A stretch of 64,000 nt of DNA from a gamma proteobacterium symbiont of Stewartia floridana (GTDB lineage: Bacteria; Pseudomonadota; Gammaproteobacteria; Chromatiales; Chromatiaceae). The DNA lies in contig NAUB01000030.1 of the NCBI GenBank assembly GCA_003676145.1, positions 36,955-100,954 on the forward strand, in the 5' to 3' direction. The translations under genes and the position numbers were made by a program. This document shows positions 48,635-61,400 of this stretch, in pieces (positions within the stretch are counted from its first letter, which is position 1; each line of letters begins with the position of its first letter). Under the pieces are notes generated by a model that worked only from the letters and a program-made list of their open reading frames with translations, did no database searches and was not told where the DNA came from.

Positions 48635-49852
48635 TTATCCCAGAATCTGCAATGACATGGCCTCACGGACTTCCCGCATGGTCTCCCGGGCCACCGCTCT
48701 GGCCTTCTCGGAGCCCGCTTCGATGATACTCCTAACCCGCTCCGGTTGCGCCTCCAATTCGGCCGCTCTGGCCTGCATCGGTCTGAGCTCTTCCAGAACC
48801 GCTTCAATCACCGGAGCTTTGCACTCGAGACAACCGATTCCGGCACTGGTACAGCCCGCCTGCACCCACTCCCGGGTCTTCTCGTCCGAGTAGACCTCAT
48901 GAAACTGCCAGACAGGACACTTCTGCGGGTCCCCCGGATCGGTTCTGCGTACCCGGTTGGTATCGGTGGGCATGCGTTTCAGTTTGTTCTCCACCTGGTC
49001 GGGGGTCTCCCGCAGGGAGATGGTATTGGCGTAGGACTTGGACATCTTCTGCCCGTCGAGCCCTGGCATTTTCGAGGCCTTGGTCAGCAGTGGCTGAGGT
49101 TCAGCCAGAATCACCCGGCCGCTGCCCTCGAGATAACCCAGCAGGCGCTCCCGCTCCTCCATATTGATATTCTGTTGCGCGCCCAGCAGTTCCTGGCCTC
49201 GCAAGAGCGCTTCAGCGTCGCCCTGTTCCTGGTAGGCCTTTCTCAGTTGGGCATACTGCTTGGCAGCCTTTTTGCCCATCTTCTTACGGGCGGCTTCCGC
49301 CTCCTCTTCGTAGTTGGCGCCACGTCCGTAGATATGGTTGAAACGCCGTGCCACCTCTCGGGTCAGTTCCACATGGGCAACCTGATCCTCTCCCACCGGC
49401 ACCTGGGCAGCCCGATAGATCAGGATATCCGCCGATTGCAGCAGGGGGTAGCCGAGAAAACCGTAGGTCGCCAGATCCTTCTCTTTCAACTTCTCCTGCT
49501 GGTCCTTGTAACTGGGTACCCGTTCGAGCCAGCCCAGCGGGGTGATCATGGAGAGCAACAGATGCAGCTCCGCATGTTCCGGCACCAGGGACTGTACAAA
49601 CAGAGTTGCTGAGTCACTGTCCACACCGGCCGCAAGCCAGTCGATCACCATGTCCCAGATACTCTCCGGGATCACGCTGGGATCGTCATAGTGGGTAGTC
49701 AGCGCATGCCAGTCCGCGACAAAAAAGTAGCAGTCGTACTCTTCTTGCAGGGTAACCCAGTTCTTTAACACCCCATGATAGTGACCAAGATGCAGCTGCC
49801 CTGTGGGACGCATACCGGAGAGCACCCGGTTTGCACTTAATGGCTGATTCAA
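48635..49852 (-). CDS. trpS: tryptophanyl-tRNA synthetase
   Basis: Class I synthetase charging tRNA-Trp. HIGH-type motif HLGHYHG and KMSKS (GQKMSKSYAN) are present. The start is TTG 49852 because AAGGAG lies 7 bases upstream, right after the M50 stop, and MNQPLSANRVLSGMRPTG matches the family N-terminus; a longer frame would overlap the M50 gene. At 405 aa it is about 70 longer than E. coli TrpS (334). The extra is an insertion around RGANYEEEAEAARKKMGKKA, as in pseudomonads. Confidence 0.94.
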   Translation of the reverse strand: MNQPLSANRVLSGMRPTGQLHLGHYHGVLKNWVTLQEEYDCYFFVADWHALTTHYDDPSVIPESIWDMVIDWLAAGVDSDSATLFVQSLVPEHAELHLLLSMITPLGWLERVPSYKDQQEKLKEKDLATYGFLGYPLLQSADILIYRAAQVPVGEDQVAHVELTREVARRFNHIYGRGANYEEEAEAARKKMGKKAAKQYAQLRKAYQEQGDAEALLRGQELLGAQQNINMEERERLLGYLEGSGRVILAEPQPLLTKASKMPGLDGQKMSKSYANTISLRETPDQVENKLKRMPTDTNRVRRTDPGDPQKCPVWQFHEVYSDEKTREWVQAGCTSAGIGCLECKAPVIEAVLEELRPMQARAAELEAQPERVRSIIEAGSEKARAVARETMREVREAMSLQILG

Positions 49853-49854
49853 AT

Positions 49855-50547
49855 CTAACTCCTTGCGGGACTGAGAATGACAGGAATAAGTTGTGTGACC
49901 AGATCGGTTGCCGGTAGGATCTTGATCGTCAGACCAACCAGTGGCCAAAGCAGAAAACCCAGGATGCCGGTAACCAGCAGGATCAATACGATGAACAGGC
50001 CATATGTCTCAAGCCGGGAGAAGAGCTGAGCCTGCTTGGGGGGCAACAGAGAGTAGACAACCCGGCCCCCATCCAGCGGGGGAATCGGCATCAGATTCAG
50101 GGCCATCAGTACGGCGTTGAACAGCACGCCGGCGACCCCCATCAGCATCAACGGCACACCCAACCAGTCAAAATGTTCGAGCGACAGCGCGCCGACGTAG
50201 ACCATCAGCGCCCAGATCAGTGCCATCAGCAGATTGGCGCCTGGTCCGGCCAGCGCCACTAGCCCCATATCACGCTTCGGTTGACGCAGATTGTTCCAGT
50301 TGACCGGCACCGGCTTGGCCCAACCGAAGACGAAGCCGGTCAGCAGATAGGCGCCCAGTGGCACCAGGATGGTACCCACCGGATCGATATGCTTGATCGG
50401 GTTGAGGGTCACCCGCCCCAGCATCTCGGCGGTCTTGTCACCCAGAAGCTTGGCCACCCAGCCGTGCGCCGCCTCGTGCACCGTGATGGCGAATATCATC
50501 GGCAAGACAAAGATTGCCAGTTTTTGAATCAGACTAAGGCCTTCCAT
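49855..50547 (-). CDS. M50 (site-2 protease family) membrane metalloprotease
   Basis: 230 aa with about five transmembrane helices. The zinc motif HEAAH (ITVHEAAHGWVA) and the second ligand region NLMPIPPLDGGRV are those of the Rv/YwhC-type M50 group. Substrate unknown. I start at ATG 50547 (MEGLSLIQKLAIF) since the longer frame overlaps yciO. It is conserved upstream of trpS-scpAB in gammaproteobacteria. Confidence 0.88.
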   Translation of the reverse strand: MEGLSLIQKLAIFVLPMIFAITVHEAAHGWVAKLLGDKTAEMLGRVTLNPIKHIDPVGTILVPLGAYLLTGFVFGWAKPVPVNWNNLRQPKRDMGLVALAGPGANLLMALIWALMVYVGALSLEHFDWLGVPLMLMGVAGVLFNAVLMALNLMPIPPLDGGRVVYSLLPPKQAQLFSRLETYGLFIVLILLVTGILGFLLWPLVGLTIKILPATDLVTQLIPVILSPARS

Positions 50548-50554
50548 CGGAAAA

Positions 50555-51178
50555 TTATACCTCGAACAGGGATGTGTCGCCTTTACCGGCGCGCACAACC
50601 TCAGGCTGATGATCGGTCATCACCACCACCGTGGTGGCTTCATAGCCGCAATACCCACCATCGATGATCAGATCCACCTGGTGATCCAGCAGATCGCGCA
50701 TCTCATAAGGATCAGTCAGGGGCATCTCCTCTCCGGGCAGAATCAGAGTGGTACTCATGATCGGCTCGCCCAGCTCCTGCAGCAGTGCACGAACGATCTC
50801 ATTGTCAGGCACCCGAATTCCGATGGTTTTACGCTTCGGATGCATCAGCCGCCGGGGCACCTGTTTGGTTGCCTTATGGATGAAGGTATAGGGTCCAGGG
50901 GTCAGGTTTTTCAGCAACCGGTAGTCCTGGTTGTCGATCTTGGCATAGTGGGAGATCTCGGTCAGGTCCCGGCAGACCAGGGTGAAATTGTGGGCGTCAT
51001 CCACCTTACGGATTCGTCGGATCCGCTCCATCGCCCCTTTATCCCCGATATGACAACCCAGCGCATAGCTGGAATCGGTGGGATAGATCACCAGCCCCCC
51101 TTCCTGAATGATGCTGACCGCCTGTCGGATCAGTCGGACCTGGGGATTTTCCGGATGGATCTGAAAAAACTGCGCCAT
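50555..51178 (-). CDS. yciO: Sua5/YciO/YrdC-family protein YciO
   Basis: 207 aa with the YrdC fold (GGLVIYPTDSSYALGCHIGD, KRKTIGIRVPDNEIVRALL, PIMSTTLILPGEE). These proteins bind ATP and RNA; the YrdC/TsaC branch makes threonylcarbamoyl-AMP for tRNA t6A, while the role of YciO is less certain. It lies between rnm and the M50 gene with gaps of 12 and 7 bases. Confidence 0.9.
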   Translation of the reverse strand: MAQFFQIHPENPQVRLIRQAVSIIQEGGLVIYPTDSSYALGCHIGDKGAMERIRRIRKVDDAHNFTLVCRDLTEISHYAKIDNQDYRLLKNLTPGPYTFIHKATKQVPRRLMHPKRKTIGIRVPDNEIVRALLQELGEPIMSTTLILPGEEMPLTDPYEMRDLLDHQVDLIIDGGYCGYEATTVVVMTDHQPEVVRAGKGDTSLFEV

Positions 51179-51190
51179 GATAGTTCCCGA

Positions 51191-52060
51191 TCAGCCCAGC
51201 TGGCTCCGCAGGTCGGTCTGCCCCGACAGATTCCAATTTTGCCACACCGGCTTGCAACCCTTCGGCAACCTGGGCAATCGACCCAGCTCGATCCAGGGGT
51301 TCTCCGGGCAGTGAAAATCGGATCCGGCAGACGCCAAGAGATCAAAATCCCTGGCATGCTTCGCCATGTTGACGTAATCATCCCGGCTATGGCTGCCGGA
51401 TATCACTTCCAGGCCATCCCCCTGCAAAGCGACAAATTGCTTCAACAACTGACGCAATTTGCTGCGGGTCATCCTGTAGCGGGCCGGATGGGCGATCACT
51501 GCCTGCCCCCCGGCAGCATGAATCCAACCAACCGCCTCTTCCAGGCTGGCCCACTCGCCCGGCACATGGCCTGGCTTGCCGCTGACCAGAAAACGTTTAA
51601 AAACCTTGCGCTCATCTTCAACGATGCCGGATTGGACAAGAAACCGTGCGAAATGGGTACGACTCACCAGACACCCTTCCGCCAGGGCGAGCGCCCCCTC
51701 GTAAGCACCGGAAATCCCTGCCTTGTCGAGTCTTCTGCCAATCTCTTCCGCACGCCACTCGCGGAAATCCCGAAGCTTCTGCAGTCCGGCATCCAGCCGG
51801 GAATCGTGGGGGTCCAGATTCAGTCCGACCAGGTGCACAGTCTGCCGATTCCAGCTGACCGACACCTCAACCCCGGGAATCAGTACCAGACCACAGCTCT
51901 GTGCGGCCTCGCTGGCCTCGTCGATACCCGCTGTGGTGTCGTGATCGGTCAGCGCCAGGACTTCGACCCCAGCCTCAGCGGCACGCTGCACCAAAGCCCG
52001 TGGGGAGAGGGTCCCATCGGAGGCGGTAGAGTGGCTGTGTAGGTCGTATACGCAAAACAT
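51191..52060 (-). CDS. rnm: PHP-domain 5'-3' exoribonuclease (RNase AM)
   Basis: 289 aa PHP-domain protein of the YciV/RNase AM family. The metal-binding motifs are visible: YDLHSHSTASDGTLSP, ALTDHDTTAGIDEA, VIAHPARY and SGSHSRDDYVNM, plus SDFHCP. RNase AM removes 5' nucleotides from ribosomal RNA precursors and degrades 3',5'-diphospho-adenosine. First gene of the minus-strand operon; divergent from the hypothetical gene at 52209. Confidence 0.9.
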   Translation of the reverse strand: MFCVYDLHSHSTASDGTLSPRALVQRAAEAGVEVLALTDHDTTAGIDEASEAAQSCGLVLIPGVEVSVSWNRQTVHLVGLNLDPHDSRLDAGLQKLRDFREWRAEEIGRRLDKAGISGAYEGALALAEGCLVSRTHFARFLVQSGIVEDERKVFKRFLVSGKPGHVPGEWASLEEAVGWIHAAGGQAVIAHPARYRMTRSKLRQLLKQFVALQGDGLEVISGSHSRDDYVNMAKHARDFDLLASAGSDFHCPENPWIELGRLPRLPKGCKPVWQNWNLSGQTDLRSQLG

Positions 52061-52208
52061 GGGGGCGGATTGTACCCATTGTCCTGCGCTACGGATACAA
52101 AAATCGCCAGTTCAGGAATTTCCATCGATTCGCCTCGACCCGACGTTGAATAAACACCCGGCAGAGTTCAGCCACATCTCACAGACGAGTCTCCAGCAGC
52201 CTGATACA

Positions 52209-52961
52209 ATGACGCCCATGTTATTCGATAATCTGACCATCAACTCGATCAGCAGCCGATTTGATGAACTCACCACCGAGCTCATCAAAGCGGAGCGCAT
52301 ACAGGAATTGTCCGATCCTGATCACTCACCCGCCGCACTGCGCGAAACCATGTTCCGCCTGATCGATATCCTGCAGCTGGTTGACCAGCAGACAGAGAAC
52401 GAATCGGAAAATGCCCTGTCTGAAGACGAGCTGAATGAATTGGGAGACTACGGGATCAACCTGTTGATGGATTTCTCCGCACTGGCGATGCAGCTGGAGC
52501 TCAACGAAGAGAGCCGTGAGATCGAGGATCTTGCCCTGCCCCTGGCCCTGTGGCTGGGCAGACACCTGGGACAGATCAAAACCCTGGAGCCGATCGTCAA
52601 TGCACTGGCCAGGCTTGCCAACACCTATCAGGACAACGCCGAGTTGGAACAGCTCTATGAGGTGGTCCAGGAGTTGCTGAATACGGTTTCTCCTGAACTG
52701 AAAACCAGAAAAAAACAAGAATCTACTTCAGAACCATGGCGCATCCTTCTGATTAATCAAGCTATTATTGCAACAAGAAGTCACCGCCCAGGACTTATTG
52801 AACGAGCCTATGAGATACTCGTCGAGTACATACCGGAAGAGGCCCCGGCATTTTTCAAGGAGGGCATGAGCCAGATGGAGGCCCTGAATTATCCACAACA
52901 GGTACGCGAAGTCGTTGAGAAGTATTACAATCTCTGGAGTTCACCCAGAACCTTACACTAA
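52209..52961 (+). CDS. helical hypothetical protein (250 aa)
   Basis: No family recognised with confidence. The sequence is entirely helical, with repeated amphipathic segments such as LGRHLGQIKTLEPIVNALARL and YQDNAELEQLYEVVQELLNTV, like a TPR-type solenoid. No signal peptide or transmembrane helix. The start is ATG 52209; a frame open to 52059 overlaps rnm and is unlikely. It lies 58 bases before yciB. Confidence 0.7.
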   Translation: MTPMLFDNLTINSISSRFDELTTELIKAERIQELSDPDHSPAALRETMFRLIDILQLVDQQTENESENALSEDELNELGDYGINLLMDFSALAMQLELNEESREIEDLALPLALWLGRHLGQIKTLEPIVNALARLANTYQDNAELEQLYEVVQELLNTVSPELKTRKKQESTSEPWRILLINQAIIATRSHRPGLIERAYEILVEYIPEEAPAFFKEGMSQMEALNYPQQVREVVEKYYNLWSSPRTLH

Positions 52962-53019
52962 ATCGTTATACAATCCCTGACCGGTCCTTCGCCATCCTGA
53001 ACTTACCTACTGATTCCAA

Positions 53020-53685
53020 ATGAAACTGCTTGCCGATTTTTTTCCAGTCATCCTGTTCTTTGTCGCCTATAAACTCTACGGCATCTATATCGCCACCGGT
53101 GTTGCGATTGCCGCCTCCGTCGTTCAGGTCGGCTACGGCTGGCTGCGTAAAGGCCATGTGGAACGGATGCATCTGATCACCCTGGCGATCCTGGTGGTTT
53201 TCGGCGGGCTGACCATCCTGCTGCAGGACCGCACCTTCATCATGTGGAAACCGTCCGTCATCAACTGGCTGTTCGGGCTGGTGTTTATCGGCAGCATGTT
53301 TATCGGTAAAAAACCCCTGGTACAGCGCATGATGGAGAGTGCCATCGATGTACCGGATCCCATCTGGAACAAGCTCAACCTGGCGTGGGGGGTATTCTTC
53401 ATCGTACTGGGTTTTCTCAACCTCTACGTGGCGAATGACTTTTTCGTCGCTGAGGCTCAACTGATGGAACTGAGCGGATTGCAACAAATCGACTTCGATA
53501 ACTGTCACACACAGTTTCAAGGCATTGAATTGCAGATGTGTCATGATGCCCACTCTCTGGAAGAGAGCTGGGTAAATTTCAAACTGTTCGGCATGATGGG
53601 GCTGACACTGGGCTTTGTGATTCTGCAAGCCTTCTATCTGGCACGCCATATGCGCGAACCTGAACCTGAAACCGAGGAGAATTGA
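53020..53685 (+). CDS. yciB: inner-membrane protein YciB (septation protein A)
   Basis: 221 aa with five to six transmembrane helices. Family motifs are clear: MKLLADFFPVILFFVAYKLYG, FIMWKPSVINWLFG and KKPLVQRMM. YciB is linked to cell division and envelope integrity. An extra loop of about 35 residues (LQQIDFDNCHTQFQGIELQM, then CHDAH) with two cysteines lies between the last two helices and is absent from E. coli YciB (179 aa). It precedes yciI directly. Confidence 0.92.
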   Translation: MKLLADFFPVILFFVAYKLYGIYIATGVAIAASVVQVGYGWLRKGHVERMHLITLAILVVFGGLTILLQDRTFIMWKPSVINWLFGLVFIGSMFIGKKPLVQRMMESAIDVPDPIWNKLNLAWGVFFIVLGFLNLYVANDFFVAEAQLMELSGLQQIDFDNCHTQFQGIELQMCHDAHSLEESWVNFKLFGMMGLTLGFVILQAFYLARHMREPEPETEEN

Positions 53686-53988
53686 GTGCTCTACGCGATC
53701 ATCGCTGAAGACCGGGAAGACAGTCTGGAACAGCGTCTGAAAATCCGTCCGGACCATGTACAACGACTGCAACAGTTACAGAACGAGGGAAGACTCGTAC
53801 TGGCAGGCCCCCACCCTTCGGTGGATGCGGAGGATCCAGGCCCGGCCGGATTTACCGGCAGCCTGATCGTTGCTGAATTCGACAGCCTGGAGAGCGCCAA
53901 ATCCTGGGCGGATGAGGATCCTTATATTAAATCGGGTGTTTATGCACGGGTAACCGTCAAACCCTTTAAGAAAGTGTTGCCTAACTAG
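53686..53988 (+). CDS. yciI: YciI-like protein
   Basis: 100 aa with the YciI ferredoxin-like fold: [31 protein letters not shown] and [20 protein letters not shown] with the conserved His and Asp residues. Probably a small hydrolase or dehydrochlorinase-like protein; the cellular role is unclear. GTG start immediately after the yciB stop, so the genes are coupled. Confidence 0.92.
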   Translation: MLYAIIAEDREDSLEQRLKIRPDHVQRLQQLQNEGRLVLAGPHPSVDAEDPGPAGFTGSLIVAEFDSLESAKSWADEDPYIKSGVYARVTVKPFKKVLPN

Positions 53989-54024
53989 GCACCAATAAGT
54001 ATTAATCACCACAAGGTAAGATCA

Positions 54025-55041
54025 ATGATGAACAAACAGATCATTCTGGCTGTACTCTGCAGCGCTGGACTTTTGAGCGGCTGTAATCAGTCTACGGAAC
54101 AGACGACAGCGGTTGCTGCCAACGACAGCCAACGCTCAGCCACCCTGCCGGCGAAGACAGAAAGCGATGCTGCGGATATGGACGTCAACACCCTGTTGAC
54201 GGTGAATGGCAAACCGGTCACCCGGGCCATGTACAGCCTCTACTTCCAGGACCGCATGCGTGGCGTACCGGACGCCAAGACCTCGGCAGAAATGCAGATG
54301 GGCGTTCTCAATGAGCTGGCCAACATCCTGATCGTCTCTCAGGCAGCGGAAGAGGCCGGCCTGGCCAAGCGCGAGGATGTTTCCGCTTCTCTTGAATTGC
54401 TGAAAGCCAAATTGCTGACCCAGGTTGCGATCCAGGAGCATGCCACCAAGCATCAGCCCACCGATGAAGAGATTCAGCAGATCTACGACGCCGAGTATGC
54501 CAGTCAGTCGAATACCGAGTATAAGGCGAGACACATTCTGGTGAAGGAGGAAGAGGAAGCCAAGAAGCTGATCACCGAGCTGGATGGCGGCAGCGATTTC
54601 GCCGAACTGGCCAAGCAACACTCAACCGGACCGACCGGTAAAGATGGCGGTGACCTGGGTTGGTTCGATGCGGCACAGATGGTGGAGCCTTTCGCCCAAG
54701 CCCTGACCGGTATGGAAAAGGGCAAATACTCCGCCGCACCGGTACAGACCCAGTTCGGCTGGCACGTAATCCTGCTGGAAGAGAGCCGCCAGAGCCCGGC
54801 GCCCACGCTGGAGAGCGTCAAGGGTAAAATCCAAACCGCGCTGCAGCAGAAAGCCCTCACCGACTACATGCAGGGATTGCGTGATTCCGCTAAATTGGTC
54901 TTCAATGAGAAGAATGCCAAGCAGGCACCGGATGCCCAACAGGATGCTTCAATGGCATCATCGCAGCAGTCTGAGAGTGCTGCTGAGCCAACCGCTGAAA
55001 AAGAGAGTGGAGACGCCGGCGCACCGGCTGAACAGAAGTAG
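54025..55041 (+). CDS. parvulin-type peptidyl-prolyl isomerase lipoprotein
   Basis: 338 aa. The signal MMNKQIILAVLCSAGLLSGC has a lipobox. A SurA-like N-terminal domain (residues 50-150) is followed by a parvulin domain (YKARHILVKEEEEAKKLITE, DFAELAKQHSTGPTGKDGGD, LGWFDAAQMVEPF, QTQFGWHVILLEE). The tail is Ala/Gln/Glu-rich and disordered. Probably a periplasmic foldase. It is separated from the convergent small gene by a strong hairpin. Confidence 0.9.
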   Translation: MMNKQIILAVLCSAGLLSGCNQSTEQTTAVAANDSQRSATLPAKTESDAADMDVNTLLTVNGKPVTRAMYSLYFQDRMRGVPDAKTSAEMQMGVLNELANILIVSQAAEEAGLAKREDVSASLELLKAKLLTQVAIQEHATKHQPTDEEIQQIYDAEYASQSNTEYKARHILVKEEEEAKKLITELDGGSDFAELAKQHSTGPTGKDGGDLGWFDAAQMVEPFAQALTGMEKGKYSAAPVQTQFGWHVILLEESRQSPAPTLESVKGKIQTALQQKALTDYMQGLRDSAKLVFNEKNAKQAPDAQQDASMASSQQSESAAEPTAEKESGDAGAPAEQK

Positions 55042-55055
55042 ATCCCTCTAAACCA

Positions 55056-55083
55056 TCATCCCCGGCCTTCAGGCTGGGGATGA
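55056..55083. terminator. terminator hairpin between convergent genes
   Basis: 12-bp stem (TCATCCCCGGCC with one G-U pair) and a TTCA loop, 15 bases after the PPIase stop and 17 before the convergent stop. It could serve both strands. Confidence 0.65.
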
Positions 55084-55099
55084 GATTTCCCACCGCAAA

Positions 55100-55396
55100 C
55101 TACTCCTCCTCTGGCTCCTTACCGGCTTTTCCGATATTGGTAATCGGCACAACCTTGGTCTGCGGGGGCTCATCGACAAAATAGGGGCGCTCCTGGGCGG
55201 TGCGGCCACCTTCATCGGCAAGCTCTTTCTCCCGTGCGGTGATCAGGCCAAGACAGTAACGAATATCCTGTATCGTCTTCTCTGACAAGGGATGTTTGAG
55301 GCTCTTCGACTCCGGGGTGACTTCACGCACAATGGTGGTGAGCAGCTTGCGCATCACCATCATGATCTCCCGTTCCTGATTCGATTGTTCATTCAT
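55100..55396 (-). CDS. small conserved-looking protein (98 aa)
   Basis: Predicted all-helical core (REIMMVMRKLLTTIVREVTP, then LSEKTIQDIRYCLGLITARE) followed by a disordered acidic tail. No signal peptide. I do not recognise the family, although the compact helical start suggests a real conserved protein. The 160 bases between it and ligA show nothing notable. Confidence 0.65.
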   Translation of the reverse strand: MNEQSNQEREIMMVMRKLLTTIVREVTPESKSLKHPLSEKTIQDIRYCLGLITAREKELADEGGRTAQERPYFVDEPPQTKVVPITNIGKAGKEPEEE

Positions 55397-55558
55397 AAGC
55401 TATACCACTAAAACTTTTGATACTTGAGAAACCTCCGATCAATTCCCTTCCTGTCAGCCCTGGAAAAGCCGGGTTGGAGGAAAATCGAGCAGATGGATTC
55501 AATACATGGGGTAAAACTAACACGTGGGAGCAATCATTAAAACGCCCGGGCAGAGGCG

Positions 55559-58431
<2,873 letters not shown>

Positions 58432-58435
58432 GAGT

Positions 58436-61400
58436 TTACAAAGCGGCCAGTTGAGCCGCCTCCTCCACATCGACAGTTACCAAACGTGAGACACCCGGTT
58501 CATGCATGGTGACACCAGAGAGTTGGTTAGCGATTTCCATGGTGATCTTATTATGGGTAATAAAGATGAATTGTACCTGATCGGACATCGATTTCACCAT
58601 CTCGCAAAAGCGACCCACATTGGCATCGTCCAACGGCGCATCCACCTCATCGAGCATACAGAAAGGCGCCGGATTGAGCTGGAATATGGAGAACACCATA
58701 GCCACCGCCGTGAGTGCCTTCTCACCACCGGAGAGCAGGTGGATGCTGGCGTTGCGTTTACCCGGTGGGCGCGCCATCACAGTGACGCCGGTATCCAGTA
58801 GATCTTCACCGGTCAGCTCCAGATAGGCGTGACCGCCACCGAACAGCCGGGGGAACAGATCCTTGATGCCCGCATTGACCTTGTCGAAGGTCTCTTTGAA
58901 ACGGGTTCGGGTCTCCCGATCGATCTTACGAATGGCGTTTTCCAGTGTCTCCAGGGAGCTGGTGATATCCGCATGCTGCTCTTCAAGATATTTGAGACGT
59001 TCGGACTGCTCCTGAAACTCGTCGATGGCCGCCAGATTGATCGGCCCGAGTCGCTGGATCCGGTTCGCCAGGGACTCCACCTTCTGTTGCCATACCGGTT
59101 CGCTGGCCTCTTCCGGCATGGTCTTGAACAGCTCTTCCGCTACCAGTCCACCTTCGTCCAGCTGCTCCTGCAGGGTGTTGCGGCGGACTGAGACTTCCTG
59201 GTTCTGCAGTTGAGCCTGGTTCAATTTGTCCCGACGCTGCTGTACCCGCTGTTCGGCCTGATGCCGCTGCTGCTCCTTCTCGCGCAGCTGGCCATCCACA
59301 TCCTCCAGTCCCTGACGGACCTGGTTCAGCTCCTGCTCGACACTGCTGCGGGCTTCCAGTTTGACATTCAGATCCTGCAGCTGCTGCTGCATCGGCGCCT
59401 CGGCATTTTCCAGGCTCTGCTTCAACTCATCCCGGCGCTGGGTCAACTGATCCAGCTGACTGCGGGCCCGCTGCAGATTCTGGGTCAGCGAAGTGTGCAC
59501 GGTTCGCATCGATTCGACCTGCAGTTCCCGCTGGTGGGTGGCCGTTCGCTGCTGGTTGAGCTTCTCTCTCGCCTCGCTGACCTGGGTTCTCAGTTCATCG
59601 CGACGCTGTACCAGGGACTCCCGTCGGGAGCCCAGGGTCTCGATCGCTTCCAGGGCCAGATGCAGACGCTGGCGGGTCTCTTCCATCAGCAGATGGTCGT
59701 TCTCGATCTGTTCGGCGATCTCCTGCTGCTCCTGCTGCAACTGTTCACGACGCTGGCGCAGATGGTCGGCACGGGTCCGCTTACTGCTCAGGTTGGAGCG
59801 CACCTCGGACAAGGCCCGGTTGAGTTGGTTGTAGCTGGCCTGGGACTGCTCCCGCTCCTGCTCCAGATGCTTCAGCCGCTCACGCCCCTGCTCCAGCTGT
59901 TCGGTCAGTTCGTCAACCTGCAGCTGTTGCTCTTGCAGGGTCTGCTTCAGGATGCGCAGCTCCTCCTCCCGACCCAGCACACCGGCCCGCTCATCCGACT
60001 CGCGGGTGATTCTCAACCAGTTGCGACCCAGCCAGATCCCCTCGGGGGTGATCAGCGACTCGCCCGGATTAAGACTGTGACGACGATGCAGCGCGGTGGG
60101 CAGGTCGTCCACCATCCGCACACCGGCCAGCAGACTCTGCAGGCTCCAGGGAGCCTCGATCTGGGTGGCAAGATCATCCGCATGGGGTTCCGCTGTGCTG
60201 GCCGCACTGCCGTCCCATAGGGTCAATGTGCCCTTCTGCAACTGGGGCAGCGCGTCATTCAGCTGGTCGAGATCGTCGATACAGACCGCCTGCAGATGAA
60301 AACCGAGCACCACCTCAACCGCCTGTTGCCAGCGTGGGGTGACTTTGATCTGTTGCGCCAGCCGCTGGGCCGACTGTAACTGGGTTTGCTCCAGCCACTC
60401 GGCGATATCGCTTTCCGCCTCACCCAGGGCAGCCTGCTGCAGCGCCTCCAAGGAGGCCTGACGACCTTTGTTCGATTGCAGTTCCGCCCGAGCCTGATCG
60501 AGCTGATTCGCCTGCTGATTGTTGAGCTCCCGCTGCTGATTGATCTGATCGACCATCTCACTCAACTGATTGTGCAGGATATCCACCGAATCTTTCTGGC
60601 CCGACTCCTCCGATTCCAGTTCGCCGATCTCACCCAGCAGACGGCTGTCATCCAGGCGTGAAAGCTCTTCATCAAATCGCTGCAGACGACGCTCCAGATT
60701 GCTGCCCTGCTGCTCAAGATGGTTGATCCGGGTACGCTCCACCTGCGCGGTCTGGGCCGGTTCCGCCGCCTGCTGATTGAACTGCTCCCACTCCGCCTGC
60801 CAGCTCTGCATCGCCTGCTCGGCCTGATTGAGGGCTTCGGAGAGCTTATGCTCATCCTCCCTCGCCTCCATCAACTGGGGCTCTTCACTCTGCAAGTTGT
60901 GATTCAGCTCATTCAGGCGTGACTCATCCTGCGCCCGATGGGCCTCAGACTCCTGAAAGGCCTGTTCGACCTGTTCCAGATCCTGCTGCTGCTGTTTCTG
61001 GGTATCCCGGGCAAACTGGATCGCCTGCTCAAGACCACTGATCTCCGCGCCGAGACTGTAAAACCGCCCCTGCACCTCGTTGAACAGATCATTGGCTTCG
61101 GTGTGCTTCTCCCGATCCTCTTCGATCACCGACTCCAGCTTGCGCTGCTCTGCCAGAGCCGCTTCCAGATGGTTCTGCAGCTCGGCGATATTGCGCTCCC
61201 GCTGTTGCAGATCCTGATCCAGTGTGCGCCAGCGCAGTGCCAACAACTCCGCCTTGGTCTGGCGCTCTTCCTGTTTCAGGGTCTGATACTTTTCCGCGGT
61301 GGCCGCCTGCCGTTGCAGATGCTGCAGCTGTTTCGCCACCTCATCCCGCAGGTCGGTAAGACGCTCCAGATTCTCCCGGGTATGACGGATGCGATTCTCG

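Noticed and set aside
59210..60220. Long plus-strand hydrophobic frame opposite smc
   Set aside because: Leu-rich sequence produced by reading the Gln/Glu-rich coiled coil of SMC backwards; no start signals.
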